Origin: Candidatus Bathyarchaeota archaeon
GTDB lineage: Archaea; Thermoproteota; Bathyarchaeia; TCS64
Direction of reading: 5' to 3'
Assembly: GCA_014729945.1 (NCBI GenBank)
Contig: WJJC01000164.1
Location: 1-20,318, forward strand
DNA length: 20,318 nucleotides
Below are positions 6,538 through 14,193 of the stretch, piece after piece; the first letter of the stretch is position 1, and each line of letters opens with the position of its first letter. The translations under genes and the position numbers were made by a program. The notes under the pieces were generated by a model, which saw nothing but the letters and a program-made list of their open reading frames with translations, searched no databases and was not told the DNA's origin.

Positions 6538-9405
6538 CTACATGAATCGTTTCTTCAATGCCTCTCGTTCAGCCTCAACGATTCGCTCAAAGAACTCATC
6601 GCCTTCTCCCTCGGTCTCAGCCAGTATATCCCACGCAGCCTCGTTCTCGACCCTTTTAGCAGCCGCCACAATACCGCCTCTTCGCCCATGTATGGACACC
6701 AGCTTGGATTTATCCTCAGCTTCCTTCCACCACCACGGTGGATCAAAACTGTAACGACCCTTTGTCCTGGCCATCATCTCCGCTACCTCCTCCATTGTCC
6801 TGTCCAGCACCGCTATCTCTGTGCTCCCACAGATTGGGCACTCTATCTTATCGAGGAAGTCATCCACCTGCATCTCCTGGAGCCAGTCATGCTTACCTAG
6901 ACATGTGAGTGTCCTTGTCTCGTTGTATAGTCTGGCCTTGGCTGACTCGATGATTATCTTGGTGATCTTCTCGGGGGGCACTATGTCTACTTTCATGCTG
7001 ATGCTGTCCACACCTAATTGGCCCAGTGGACTCACCTCTCCCTGAGTATCCAATATACTTACTTCGATATCCCCCCTAGCCATCTTACTGAGAAGCTCTA
7101 GTGTGGTATCCACATCCAAGTCCTGCCGCAGGGTATCCTTCATAGCCTCCTCGTAGATAACCGTGCCCTCAAAACTCTTCATCAAACGGCCGAGAGTTAT
7201 ATTACTAAAGTTGGCGAACTTGCTTAAGGCCCCTGATTTACGTGCCACGTTGATTATACGTTTCTTGAAGAGACCTGTCTTGGTGACTGCTTCTTCTATG
7301 ACCTCTGTTAGATCTTTCTTAGCAAGGGTCTTTAGCTTATTGGCTACGTATCTTGCATCCACTTCTCCTACGGTCTGGGTGATGATCATATATGTGTCCT
7401 GTTGAACCCCAACAGGGTAACCCGTGGCCTCGCTGATTACATGCCCCACTATACGGGCTAGAGTTCTATTAGCGAGGCTGCCGAAGTTAGCGTGAATGAT
7501 GACGTTATCATCCCAGTCCTCTACCACCACTCGCTTATCCGTGGGGACAATATATCCCTCCTGTTGGTGATCCACGAGTTCCTTGATTACTCTCTTCATG
7601 GTCTCTGGCTTAGCCGCGTAGCGTTGACATAGTTCTCGGGCCACGGAGTCGGGTGTCTCCCCGTTGTTGAGATGTTCTTCAACTATTCCCTTGATCTCAC
7701 CTACCTCCATTGCAACTTCGAATGGTACTGGTATCTGTTCCCCTACCCAGCTGGGTATGGCGCCCGTTGGGTCATCCTCTGCGCGTACATAGATCTTGTC
7801 CGTATGGATGTTGAGTATCTTCCACGCTCTACCCCTTAACGTGAACTTTACGCCGGGTTTAGCGTACTCGGCTACGAAAGCCTCTTGGAGTATGCCCACA
7901 GGGTCATCTCCATCCACATCTATAATCAGGTAGTCTTTCTCGTCGGGTATCATGGATAGGTTATTGAAGAAGTACCTGTACATGGTCTTGCGGCTGCCCC
8001 GGGGCTTGATGATAACCTCATCCTCCGGACTGAACCATGCGAGGCGCGGAAATCTATCATGCATATAATTGGCTGCATCAGCTATCTCCTGCTCCGTAAG
8101 GTTACGGTACGGGTAGGCGTTCGTGAAGAGGTTACTATACTGGAGTATGTACATCCTGTTAGTCTGCATTAGCTCAGCTATCATCTGGTTAACCAGCACA
8201 TCATACGGCTTCTCCGGTACCTTCAAGGGCTCCATCATTTCCTTGAGGGCCCGTCTACAGATAACCATACTCTCTAAGGCGTCATCGCTGTTCATGGCGA
8301 TGATAACCCCCTTACTGGTCTGGTCTATGCTGTGCCCGCTGCGACCAACCCTCTGGAGTAGTCTGGTTACCTGCCTAGGACTATTATACTGTATCACTAA
8401 GTCGATTCGGCCAATGTCTATCCCCAGCTCAAGGCTGCTGGTGCATATCACGGTTCTAATATCTCCGCTTCTCAAGCCGTGCTCAGTTGCTATCCTACTG
8501 GTTTTAGCAAGTGATCCATGGTGGATGCTCAAAGGGTACTCGGTGTCCCAGATGTTGAATCGGCTGGTTAGCGCCTCGCTGGTACTCCTGGTGTTCGTGA
8601 ATATGAGCGTAGTGTCGTGTTCATCTATGAGGTCTTTCATTACTTTAAGGCGTACCGCTACCTCTGGGTGTGTGAATAATCGATTGCTAAGCTCATAGTG
8701 CTCTGGTCCGGGTTTAGGATAAACGATCTCAAACCTTGTATCCCGTAACGCTGAAACTTGGACAATCTCCACTTCACGGTCTTCTCCTCCCAGGAACCGT
8801 GCAACCTTATCGGGTGTGCCTATGGTGGCGCTGAGGCCTATGAGTTGGGGTTGCTCTTCGGCTATATTCTTGACTCTCTCTAGGGCTAGGCTGAGCTGGC
8901 TGCCTCTTTTATTGTCTGCTAGTTCATGTATCTCGTCTATTATTATCCACCTCACTGTCTTGAGGTGGTTCTTTATTGTTCTCCCCTGTAGTATGGCTTG
9001 GAGAGTCTCAGGGGTGGTTATGAGCATATCGGGTGGGCTTCTCCGTTGATAGTTTCGCTCCTTTTGGCTGGTGTCTCCGTGTCTTACACTGAGTCGTATA
9101 TCTAATCTATTTGCCCAGTAGGTCATCCTGTCTAGTATATCCCTGTTTAGGGCTCTTAGTGGTGTAATGTATAATATGCTGATGCCGGGTTGTCTCCCGC
9201 CTTTCATGAGAAATTGGTGGAGTACTGGTAGGGCTGCGGCCTCTGTTTTCCCGGTGGCTGTCGCTGATATTAGCAGGACATCTTTTCCCTGTAGTATTAA
9301 TGGGATTAGTTTAGTTTGAGGCTCTGTGGGGGTCTCAAATCCTTTTTTCTGTATTAGCCTGCGTACTGGTCTGCATAGCTGTGAGAAAGCGTTATCCTCA
9401 GTCAA
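6538..9405 (-). CDS. lhr: Lhr-core type superfamily 2 ATP-dependent DNA helicase
   Basis: 3'-5' translocating SF2 helicase of the Lhr (large helicase-related) family, linked in archaea to DNA repair and replication restart. Motifs in order: Q-like ETPTEPQ (24-30), Walker A SATATGKTEA (Lys53), TPLRAL (81-86), DEIH box (157-160), SATIG (192-196), CTSSLELGID (321-330) and motif VI QRVGRSGHS (351-359). The long C-terminal region holds the winged-helix and Lhr-specific domains. A Cys pair CPIC at 856-859, with an upstream TCLGKH, may bind metal. At 955 residues it is a complete Lhr-core protein. The start is TTG, supported by a T-rich TATA box about 32 nt upstream; no ATG in frame fits better. Confidence 0.96.
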   Translation of the reverse strand: MTEDNAFSQLCRPVRRLIQKKGFETPTEPQTKLIPLILQGKDVLLISATATGKTEAAALPVLHQFLMKGGRQPGISILYITPLRALNRDILDRMTYWANRLDIRLSVRHGDTSQKERNYQRRSPPDMLITTPETLQAILQGRTIKNHLKTVRWIIIDEIHELADNKRGSQLSLALERVKNIAEEQPQLIGLSATIGTPDKVARFLGGEDREVEIVQVSALRDTRFEIVYPKPGPEHYELSNRLFTHPEVAVRLKVMKDLIDEHDTTLIFTNTRSTSEALTSRFNIWDTEYPLSIHHGSLAKTSRIATEHGLRSGDIRTVICTSSLELGIDIGRIDLVIQYNSPRQVTRLLQRVGRSGHSIDQTSKGVIIAMNSDDALESMVICRRALKEMMEPLKVPEKPYDVLVNQMIAELMQTNRMYILQYSNLFTNAYPYRNLTEQEIADAANYMHDRFPRLAWFSPEDEVIIKPRGSRKTMYRYFFNNLSMIPDEKDYLIIDVDGDDPVGILQEAFVAEYAKPGVKFTLRGRAWKILNIHTDKIYVRAEDDPTGAIPSWVGEQIPVPFEVAMEVGEIKGIVEEHLNNGETPDSVARELCQRYAAKPETMKRVIKELVDHQQEGYIVPTDKRVVVEDWDDNVIIHANFGSLANRTLARIVGHVISEATGYPVGVQQDTYMIITQTVGEVDARYVANKLKTLAKKDLTEVIEEAVTKTGLFKKRIINVARKSGALSKFANFSNITLGRLMKSFEGTVIYEEAMKDTLRQDLDVDTTLELLSKMARGDIEVSILDTQGEVSPLGQLGVDSISMKVDIVPPEKITKIIIESAKARLYNETRTLTCLGKHDWLQEMQVDDFLDKIECPICGSTEIAVLDRTMEEVAEMMARTKGRYSFDPPWWWKEAEDKSKLVSIHGRRGGIVAAAKRVENEAAWDILAETEGEGDEFFERIVEAEREALKKRFM

Positions 9406-9433
9406 TATTCGCGCATCTTTTCCCGCAGCCTAG

Positions 9434-9441
9434 AATAAAAA
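9434..9441 (-). promoter_or_regulatory. TATA-like box of lhr
   Basis: On the minus strand this reads TTTTTATT, centred about 32 nt upstream of the TTG at 9405. It lies in the 99-nt divergent spacer shared with the CGGC-protein gene. Confidence 0.45.
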
Positions 9442-9468
9442 CCCAGTGGGGTTAAAACCATCGACAGG

Positions 9469-9475
9469 TTTTTAG
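9469..9475 (+). promoter_or_regulatory. TATA-like box of the CGGC-domain gene
   Basis: TTTTTAG is centred 33 nt upstream of the TTG at 9505. Together with the opposite-strand lhr box it defines a compact divergent promoter region. Confidence 0.35.
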
Positions 9476-9504
9476 TCATGACTAACAAAGTGTAGTGATC
9501 TTAA

Positions 9505-9972
9505 TTGGTTAAAGTAGGAATAATGATCTGTGACAGGAACAGGAAATGCACAGGCAACAAGTGTTTTAGGTCAATAATAGAAAGAGACGGAGCGTTCAGA
9601 AAATATAATGATGAGCCCATAGAGGTTGTTGGTTGGATGGCTTGCGGAGGCTGCCCCGGTGAGAGACTGGAATTCGCCCCCGCTGACATGAAGAAATACG
9701 GCGCCGAGGTAATCTATCTAGCCTCATGTTATCTAGCAGGGTATCCTCCGTGCCCATATATCGAGGATCATAAGAGGTACATCGAGAACTACGTCGGTTT
9801 ACCCGTTGTGGTAGGGACGCACCCTATGCCCCAGAATTATATTGACACACATGAAAAGGCTGGTGACTGGGAGGGATACGAGGAATATCTCAAAGAGATC
9901 GTGGACGACCCTGAGGGAGCACATAAGTATGACTCCACCAGATCCGATTACACTGAGAGCCTCAAAAAGTAG
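9505..9972 (+). CDS. CGGC domain-containing putative metal-binding protein
   Basis: Small cytosolic protein of the CGGC-domain family, which is predicted to bind metal and has no established reaction. Conserved-looking cysteines are Cys9 (MICDRN), Cys15 and Cys20, the CGGC motif at 47-50 in MACGGCPGERL, Cys75 (LASCYLAG) and Cys83 (PPCPYIED). The domain fills residues 1 to about 108, with a short charged tail to 155. The start is TTG, because the conserved KVGIMICDRN segment begins immediately after it. A thioredoxin gene follows 37 nt downstream on the same strand, which hints at a thiol-redox partnership, but that gene has its own TATA-like box. Possible roles are metal handling or a disulfide-active protein. 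Confidence 0.82.
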   Translation: MVKVGIMICDRNRKCTGNKCFRSIIERDGAFRKYNDEPIEVVGWMACGGCPGERLEFAPADMKKYGAEVIYLASCYLAGYPPCPYIEDHKRYIENYVGLPVVVGTHPMPQNYIDTHEKAGDWEGYEEYLKEIVDDPEGAHKYDSTRSDYTESLKK

Positions 9973-9981
9973 GTAATATTC

Positions 9982-9988
9982 TTAAAAC
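9982..9988 (+). promoter_or_regulatory. TATA-like box of the thioredoxin gene
   Basis: TTAAAAC is centred 25 nt before the ATG at 10010, the ideal spacing for a leaderless transcript. It argues against the upstream in-frame TTG at 9998 as the start. Confidence 0.5.
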
Positions 9989-10009
9989 ACCCTTCTTTTG
10001 TTCAAGATA

Positions 10010-10426
10010 ATGAGTTCAGACAAGGAATTAGAGAAAATAAAGCAAAAAATGCTCAGAAAGATGATGGAGCAGTCCAGTTCTCCCCAATCTTCTTTCTGGA
10101 GACCCGGAGAAGTAATGGAGTTAAACGACTCTAACTTCCAGAAGGTATTAAGTGAAACGGATAAGCCTGTTCTTGTTGATTTCTGGGCTGAATGGTGTGG
10201 CCCATGTAAGATGATGGCGCCGGTGGTTCATCAACTAGCGGAAGAATACGCTGGTAAAGCTCATATCTCTAAACTAAACGTGGATCATAACAAAAGCACA
10301 GCAGCCCAGTTCGGGGTGATGAGTATTCCTAATTTCATCGTTTTTAAGAAAGGTAAACCCGTAGCCCAGACCGTAGGAGCTGTAGGTAAACCGGGATTAA
10401 CCTCGCTGCTACAAAGAGCCCTATAA
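10010..10426 (+). CDS. Thioredoxin with a charged N-terminal helical extension
   Basis: Protein disulfide reductase of the thioredoxin fold. The active site WCGPCK is at residues 62-67, preceded by VLVDFWAE. The cis-proline is Pro107 in MSIPNFIVF, and the KLNVDHN and FGVMSIP segments are classical. The thioredoxin domain occupies about residues 35-138. The first 30 or so residues (MSSDKELEKIKQKMLRKMME) form a highly charged predicted helix, and the pattern resembles the N-terminus of archaeal PDCD5-like proteins (a recollection, not a search). ATG-10010 is preferred because of the TATA-like box 25 nt upstream; TTG-9998 would add four residues. The gene is convergent with the TFS-like gene (28 nt between stops). 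Confidence 0.93.
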   Translation: MSSDKELEKIKQKMLRKMMEQSSSPQSSFWRPGEVMELNDSNFQKVLSETDKPVLVDFWAEWCGPCKMMAPVVHQLAEEYAGKAHISKLNVDHNKSTAAQFGVMSIPNFIVFKKGKPVAQTVGAVGKPGLTSLLQRAL

Positions 10427-10454
10427 AAACAGTTTTGATGAGGTTTTAACCCAT

Positions 10455-10751
10455 CTATCTCCATGAGTGTTTACACTTTGTGCAAGTGAATTTCTGAACT
10501 ACTATGGATACCCCCATACCGGTGGCGACGTTTTCAACGGTTGCTCTATCATTGCCGCATTTCGGGCAACTGATCTTTATGGTGGCAACATCTGTCTCGT
10601 CTTTCTTGACGTAAACTTTTTTCACCTCTGTTTGTTCTCGTTCCACTTCATATGAATCATCTGCTATGTTTTCTTCATAGCCGCATTTAGGGCAAGTGTA
10701 TATACCTTCATCTACTATGAGCATAGCTCCACAGTCTTCGCAAAACTTCAT
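10455..10751 (-). CDS. TFS/RPB9-like two-zinc-ribbon protein lacking the catalytic Asp-Glu hairpin
   Basis: Homologue of archaeal transcription factor S, which stimulates RNA cleavage by stalled RNA polymerase. The N-terminal ribbon has Cys4/Cys7 and Cys20/Cys23. The C-terminal ribbon has Cys62/Cys65 (CPKC) and Cys90/Cys93 (CTKC). The spacing between the two C-terminal Cys pairs, 24 residues, equals that of true TFS. In active TFS the acidic DE dipeptide sits 16-17 residues after the second Cys of the first pair; here those positions are Val81-Ser82. Cleavage activity is therefore unlikely. The protein may be a structural RPB9-like subunit, an inhibitory paralogue, or a diverged factor. The 98-residue length is close to TFS. 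Its ATG overlaps the stop of a 44-codon ORF (ATGA). Confidence 0.85.
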   Translation of the reverse strand: MKFCEDCGAMLIVDEGIYTCPKCGYEENIADDSYEVEREQTEVKKVYVKKDETDVATIKISCPKCGNDRATVENVATGMGVSIVVQKFTCTKCKHSWR

Positions 10752-10882
10752 TCTTGATCTTCCTCATTCAATTCTTCTTGTTTCATGGACCTCGCTCTCG
10801 AAACAAATACACCATATTTACTTGGGCGTACGTGATAAAGCTTTTTTATTATCTCATGACGTGTAAGTGGCTGGACATACAA
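10748..10882 (-). CDS. Unannotated 44-residue ORF translationally coupled to the TFS-like gene
   Basis: Reading the minus strand from TTG at 10882 gives an open frame of 44 codons. It ends in a TGA that overlaps the TFS-like ATG by 4 nt (ATGA). The product has a hydrophobic-basic body, with segments such as RHEIIKKLYHVRPSKYGVFV and SRAR, and an acidic end (KQEELNEEDQE). In-frame TAA stops the frame just upstream at 10889-10891, so TTG-10882 is the only usual start before the internal ATG at 10786. An AT-rich element at about 10905-10917 could be its promoter. GAGGAAGATC within this ORF lies just before the TFS-like ATG and could serve as an SD for the second cistron. I do not recognise the family, and it may be chance. 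Confidence 0.5.
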   Translation of the reverse strand: MYVQPLTRHEIIKKLYHVRPSKYGVFVSRARSMKQEELNEEDQE

Positions 10883-10887
10883 AATAA

Positions 10888-10897
10888 CTTATAAAAT
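10888..10897 (+). promoter_or_regulatory. TATA-like box of the 81-residue membrane-protein gene
   Basis: CTTATAAAAT is centred about 33 nt before the ATG at 10925. It is a good archaeal TATA match. It lies beside the divergent start of the 44-codon ORF on the minus strand. Confidence 0.5.
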
Positions 10898-10924
10898 GAA
10901 TAAGATACGATTAATTGTATTACT

Positions 10925-11170
10925 ATGGCTCAATATACTACACGGGAAACAGTGATAGAGTTTCTATTAGGGTTTATAGTCGGGAAACTGATCGGCTCCG
11001 TGGTCTCATCGATTCCCTATTTTGAGTTCATCTCTGACCCCGCGTTATCGGATGTATTCTACGTGGAGTTTGTGAATAATATCCTGGCTTTTAACGGGTA
11101 TCATTATGCGTTGGCTATTATCGGTGGCTTGATACTGGTTATCTGGCGTAGTGATGAATTATTTGACTAA
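10925..11170 (+). CDS. Small membrane protein, two predicted transmembrane helices, unknown function
   Basis: An 81-residue protein not recognised as any named family. Hydrophobic stretches lie at about residues 10-30 (IEFLLGFIVGKLIGSVVSSI) and 57-74 (HYALAIIGGLILVIW). They are separated by a polar-aromatic loop rich in Phe, Tyr and Asp. Both termini are polar, and the C-terminus ends in acidic SDELFD. No cysteines or signal-peptidase motif stand out. The ATG has a TATA-like box at the expected distance and no SD. Its TAA directly abuts the convergent CocE-family stop with no intervening base. A glycine-rich two-helix layout is compatible with a small membrane subunit, but no partner gene is adjacent. 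Confidence 0.75.
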   Translation: MAQYTTRETVIEFLLGFIVGKLIGSVVSSIPYFEFISDPALSDVFYVEFVNNILAFNGYHYALAIIGGLILVIWRSDELFD

Positions 11171-12820
11171 TTATTTGATGGGAAGGAGGAGTCTTGAAGG
11201 ATACTCCTCTCCATGGTATACAAAGTTCTCTGCTACCCTTATCTGTGTCTCAGTGTCCACCGGGTTTCCCGTGTTATTGTTACGCGCATATCTGGGGAAC
11301 TCGCTGCTAGTTATGCTTAACCTTATCCTGTGACCTATTTTAAACTCCACACCGGTGCTATCCATGGGTATGGTGATCTTGTAGATCTCCCCGGGCTCCA
11401 TGAGTACTTGTTTCTCTAATCCTTTCCTGTATCTGGTTCTCATCATGCCCCGTGAGACCAGTATGCTGCGTCCATCTGGGTGTACATCCATCAATGAGAC
11501 GAAGAAATCAGTATCAGGGCAGTCACTGCTAACATATAACTCAGCTAAAGGTGGACCGGCTATAGTTACTGAGGCTCTCAGCTCCTTGGTTGTGTATACT
11601 AGGTGGTCGTCTCTTCTCAATAGGTAGCGTTTATCCAGTGGTATCTCCTCTGCTGAACCGTAATAGTCAAAGCAAGTGGTGGGCATCGCTGGGTGCTCCG
11701 GATTGTATATGTAGTTGTCATGTTTGTTTTCCCCGGGCTCCTTAACCAGTTCTCCGTTTCCAAAATGTGTGTTAGCCCGTTCCCCACTGTTGAGGTAGTA
11801 AGGCTTTCGCTCTGGGTCCATGGGCCAGTGAAGATTTGACTCCACCCACTGGTTGCGGTTCATAAGATAATATCTAGTTAGAGGCCAATCCTTAACCCCA
11901 TTTTCCCTCTTCTTGAGCCAATGGTCAAACCATTCAAGGTGGACCCTTTTCATCTCCATGAGGCTCTCATTGGTAAAGTCTACGCCTCCGAGGACTCTTT
12001 TAGGGAACCTGGTGCCCGGATGATCCCATGGCCCAATGATCATATGTTGTTGATCGGGTCTGGGACCATATTCTATTGATCCTTTATAGAAATGGAGGGC
12101 TCCCGGCTGATCACCATCATAGTACCCTGTGATATGAAGAGCCGGTATATCGATGCCTTTGAAGTCTTCTTCGGTGAACTTTATTTTTCTCCAGAACTCA
12201 TCGAGGTCCGGGTGACTCATCCACTCTTTCCATACAGGTAGTTTACGGCCCAGTGCCTCGGGAAGGTCTCTGAGAGGCAGCGTGTTATAGATTTTCTCCC
12301 AGTCTGCTGTTGTGCCCGCTATGTTCTGGTTAGTGTGGGCTCCCACAAAGTTGAGCCAGCCGAACATCCATAGGCATGGTATGCCGTTGAAGAAAGGGAA
12401 TTCCTGGAGCCAGTTGCCACCGGTAGCGGTGGGTATCATAGTAACCAAGTGTGGTGGCCGTTCACGGGCTGTAGCCCATTGGATCCAGCCGCGGTAGCTG
12501 CCGCCCATCATGCCCAGTCTAGCATTACACCATGGCTGTTCAGCAGCCCACTCGATGAGATCATAGCCGTCTGGACCCTCGTTGAAGAAGGGATAGAAAT
12601 CACCTTCACTATCATATCTACCTCTTACATCGTATATCATGAAGGCGTAGTCATGTTTTACGAAGTATCGTGCCATGTCTACATGGCTCTTCATGGTGTT
12701 ATCGTAAGGGGTTCCTATGACTACTGTGGGGTATTCGGCTTTTTTCTCGGGTAAGTATATGTCCGCTGATAAGTGTACCCCATCACGCATGGGGACACGT
12801 GCATCCCAGATGTGTCTCAT
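11171..12820 (-). CDS. CocE/NonD-type serine hydrolase (X-Pro dipeptidyl-peptidase S15-like)
   Basis: Alpha/beta hydrolase of the CocE/NonD family, which includes cocaine esterase, alpha-amino-acid ester hydrolases and X-Pro dipeptidyl-peptidases. The N-terminal MRDGVHLSADIYLP is the family signature. Probable triad residues are Ser108 in GMMGGSYRGW, Asp235 in TGYYDGD, and His267 in IGPWDHPG. The oxyanion-region Tyr follows TPYDN. A C-terminal beta-rich PepX_C-type domain begins near residue 330 and includes DTDFFVSLMDVHPDGRS and IRLSITSSEFPRYARN. At 549 residues the protein is complete. No signal peptide is visible, so it is probably cytoplasmic. A TATA-like box lies 27 nt before the ATG. 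It is divergent from the alkaline phosphatase gene. Substrate unknown. Confidence 0.92.
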   Translation of the reverse strand: MRHIWDARVPMRDGVHLSADIYLPEKKAEYPTVVIGTPYDNTMKSHVDMARYFVKHDYAFMIYDVRGRYDSEGDFYPFFNEGPDGYDLIEWAAEQPWCNARLGMMGGSYRGWIQWATARERPPHLVTMIPTATGGNWLQEFPFFNGIPCLWMFGWLNFVGAHTNQNIAGTTADWEKIYNTLPLRDLPEALGRKLPVWKEWMSHPDLDEFWRKIKFTEEDFKGIDIPALHITGYYDGDQPGALHFYKGSIEYGPRPDQQHMIIGPWDHPGTRFPKRVLGGVDFTNESLMEMKRVHLEWFDHWLKKRENGVKDWPLTRYYLMNRNQWVESNLHWPMDPERKPYYLNSGERANTHFGNGELVKEPGENKHDNYIYNPEHPAMPTTCFDYYGSAEEIPLDKRYLLRRDDHLVYTTKELRASVTIAGPPLAELYVSSDCPDTDFFVSLMDVHPDGRSILVSRGMMRTRYRKGLEKQVLMEPGEIYKITIPMDSTGVEFKIGHRIRLSITSSEFPRYARNNNTGNPVDTETQIRVAENFVYHGEEYPSRLLLPIK

Positions 12821-12842
12821 ATGTGGAATGATGCGGTTCTAT

Positions 12843-12850
12843 CCTTAATA
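12843..12850 (-). promoter_or_regulatory. TATA-like box of the CocE-family gene
   Basis: On the minus strand this reads TATTAAGG, centred 27 nt before the ATG at 12820. It fits a leaderless transcript. Confidence 0.45.
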
Positions 12851-12875
12851 CATTGAGGGTTCAGAATGGAGAATG

Positions 12876-12883
12876 GTTTAAAC
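12876..12883 (+). promoter_or_regulatory. TATA-like box of the alkaline phosphatase gene
   Basis: The palindrome GTTTAAAC is centred about 25 nt before the GTG start at 12904. With the opposite-strand box at 12843-12850 it makes an 83-nt divergent promoter region. Confidence 0.5.
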
Positions 12884-12903
12884 GGGGGCTAGTTTGATTT
12901 ACT

Positions 12904-14193
12904 GTGATAATATTGGATTCAGAGAAAATATTACCTGTCATCGTTGTTGTTCTGGTTATTGGGTTATCTAGCAGCATCTATCTATATGTTGACGCACAGA
13001 ATAACCTGACCGATGCACTAGGCTATTCAGAGGGTATTCGATCCGAGTTAGACGATATAAACGAGAGTTTTGCTGAGTTATCGGGTAGATTGGAGAACTT
13101 GTCTGAGGTTAACTCAGAGTTGGAGACTCGTATCGCTGAGCTGGAGTCCATCGAGCCGACAACCGTGGTTGAGAAACGGGAAGTATTATTGAACATAACT
13201 GAGTCGGGGGAGGTTCGTAATATTATCCTTTTGATCGGTGACGGTATGGGTGTAGGGCATTTATCGGCGGCGGAGTTTGAGAACGGGGAAGAGGCGTTAA
13301 CCATATCTGGGCTGCCCTACAAGTCTCTTGTCTCAACTTATAGCGAGAGCGCTTATGTAACTGACTCTGCTGCTGCTGGCACCGCGCTGGCAACAGGGTA
13401 CAAGACGAATAATGGTCGTATATCCATGTCTACTGGTGGCGAGAATTATACTACCGTGGTGGAAGTGGCGGAGGCAAGTGGATTATCTACTGGTGTGGTT
13501 TCTACAACTAGGGTTACTCACGCGACTCCAGCATGTTTTATGACTCATGTTAGTAATCGAAACATGGAGTCGATTATTGCTTCTCAGATATTGGTAAGCG
13601 GAGTGGAAGTAGTACTTGGTGGTGGAGGCACATACTTTGAGCCATCAACGGTATCAGGTTCTGGTTATAGTCTGGTATCCTCTACAAGTGAGTTATTATC
13701 GCACTCCTCAGGAAGTATCCTCGGTTTATTCAATGAAGGACACCTGAGCTATACTAGTAGCAGGAACCCCTCCTTTGAGCCTAGTTTAGCTCAGATGACC
13801 GAGAAATCAATAGAATTACTTATGGAGGATCCTGACGGTTTCTTCCTCATGGTTGAGGGAGGAAGAATCGATCACGCCTCCCATAACAATGACTATGCCT
13901 CAACCATGGAGGAGGTTTTTGCCTTTGATGAAGCTGTGTTTGAGGCACTGGAGTTCGCCTCTATTAGGAATGATACCTTGGTCTTGGTGACTGCTGATCA
14001 TGATACCGGTGGCTTGATGGTAGTAGGTGGCTATGATTACACTGGTGTCAGCATTGACTGGATATCAGATGATCACACCGGTAACATGGTGCCCTTATAC
14101 GGCTATGGACCACGTGCAGAAGAGATAATCGCCTTCAAGGATAACACGGATATCGGTGAATTCATCCTAGAACTAGCGGATAGAAAAAATTAG
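12904..14193 (+). CDS. Membrane-anchored alkaline phosphatase (PhoA family) with coiled-coil stalk
   Basis: Metal-dependent phosphomonoesterase likely displayed outside the cell. Residues 9-29 form one hydrophobic anchor (ILPVIVVVLVIGLSSSIYLY). Residues 30-85 form a predicted coiled coil rich in Leu, Glu and Ser (SELETRIAELES). The catalytic domain then shows Asp113 (GDGMG), nucleophile Ser155 (VTDSAAAGT), His206 (THATPA), Glu318 (VEGG), Asp323/His327 (IDHASH), Asp365/His366 (TADHDTGG) and His391 (DDHTGN). The positions equivalent to E. coli Asp153 and Lys328 are His206 and His324, as in the His-type phosphatases. At 429 residues it is complete. Start is GTG, supported by the TATA-like box. 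The stop codon overlaps the convergent amidohydrolase stop by 4 nt. Confidence 0.95.
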   Translation: MIILDSEKILPVIVVVLVIGLSSSIYLYVDAQNNLTDALGYSEGIRSELDDINESFAELSGRLENLSEVNSELETRIAELESIEPTTVVEKREVLLNITESGEVRNIILLIGDGMGVGHLSAAEFENGEEALTISGLPYKSLVSTYSESAYVTDSAAAGTALATGYKTNNGRISMSTGGENYTTVVEVAEASGLSTGVVSTTRVTHATPACFMTHVSNRNMESIIASQILVSGVEVVLGGGGTYFEPSTVSGSGYSLVSSTSELLSHSSGSILGLFNEGHLSYTSSRNPSFEPSLAQMTEKSIELLMEDPDGFFLMVEGGRIDHASHNNDYASTMEEVFAFDEAVFEALEFASIRNDTLVLVTADHDTGGLMVVGGYDYTGVSIDWISDDHTGNMVPLYGYGPRAEEIIAFKDNTDIGEFILELADRKN

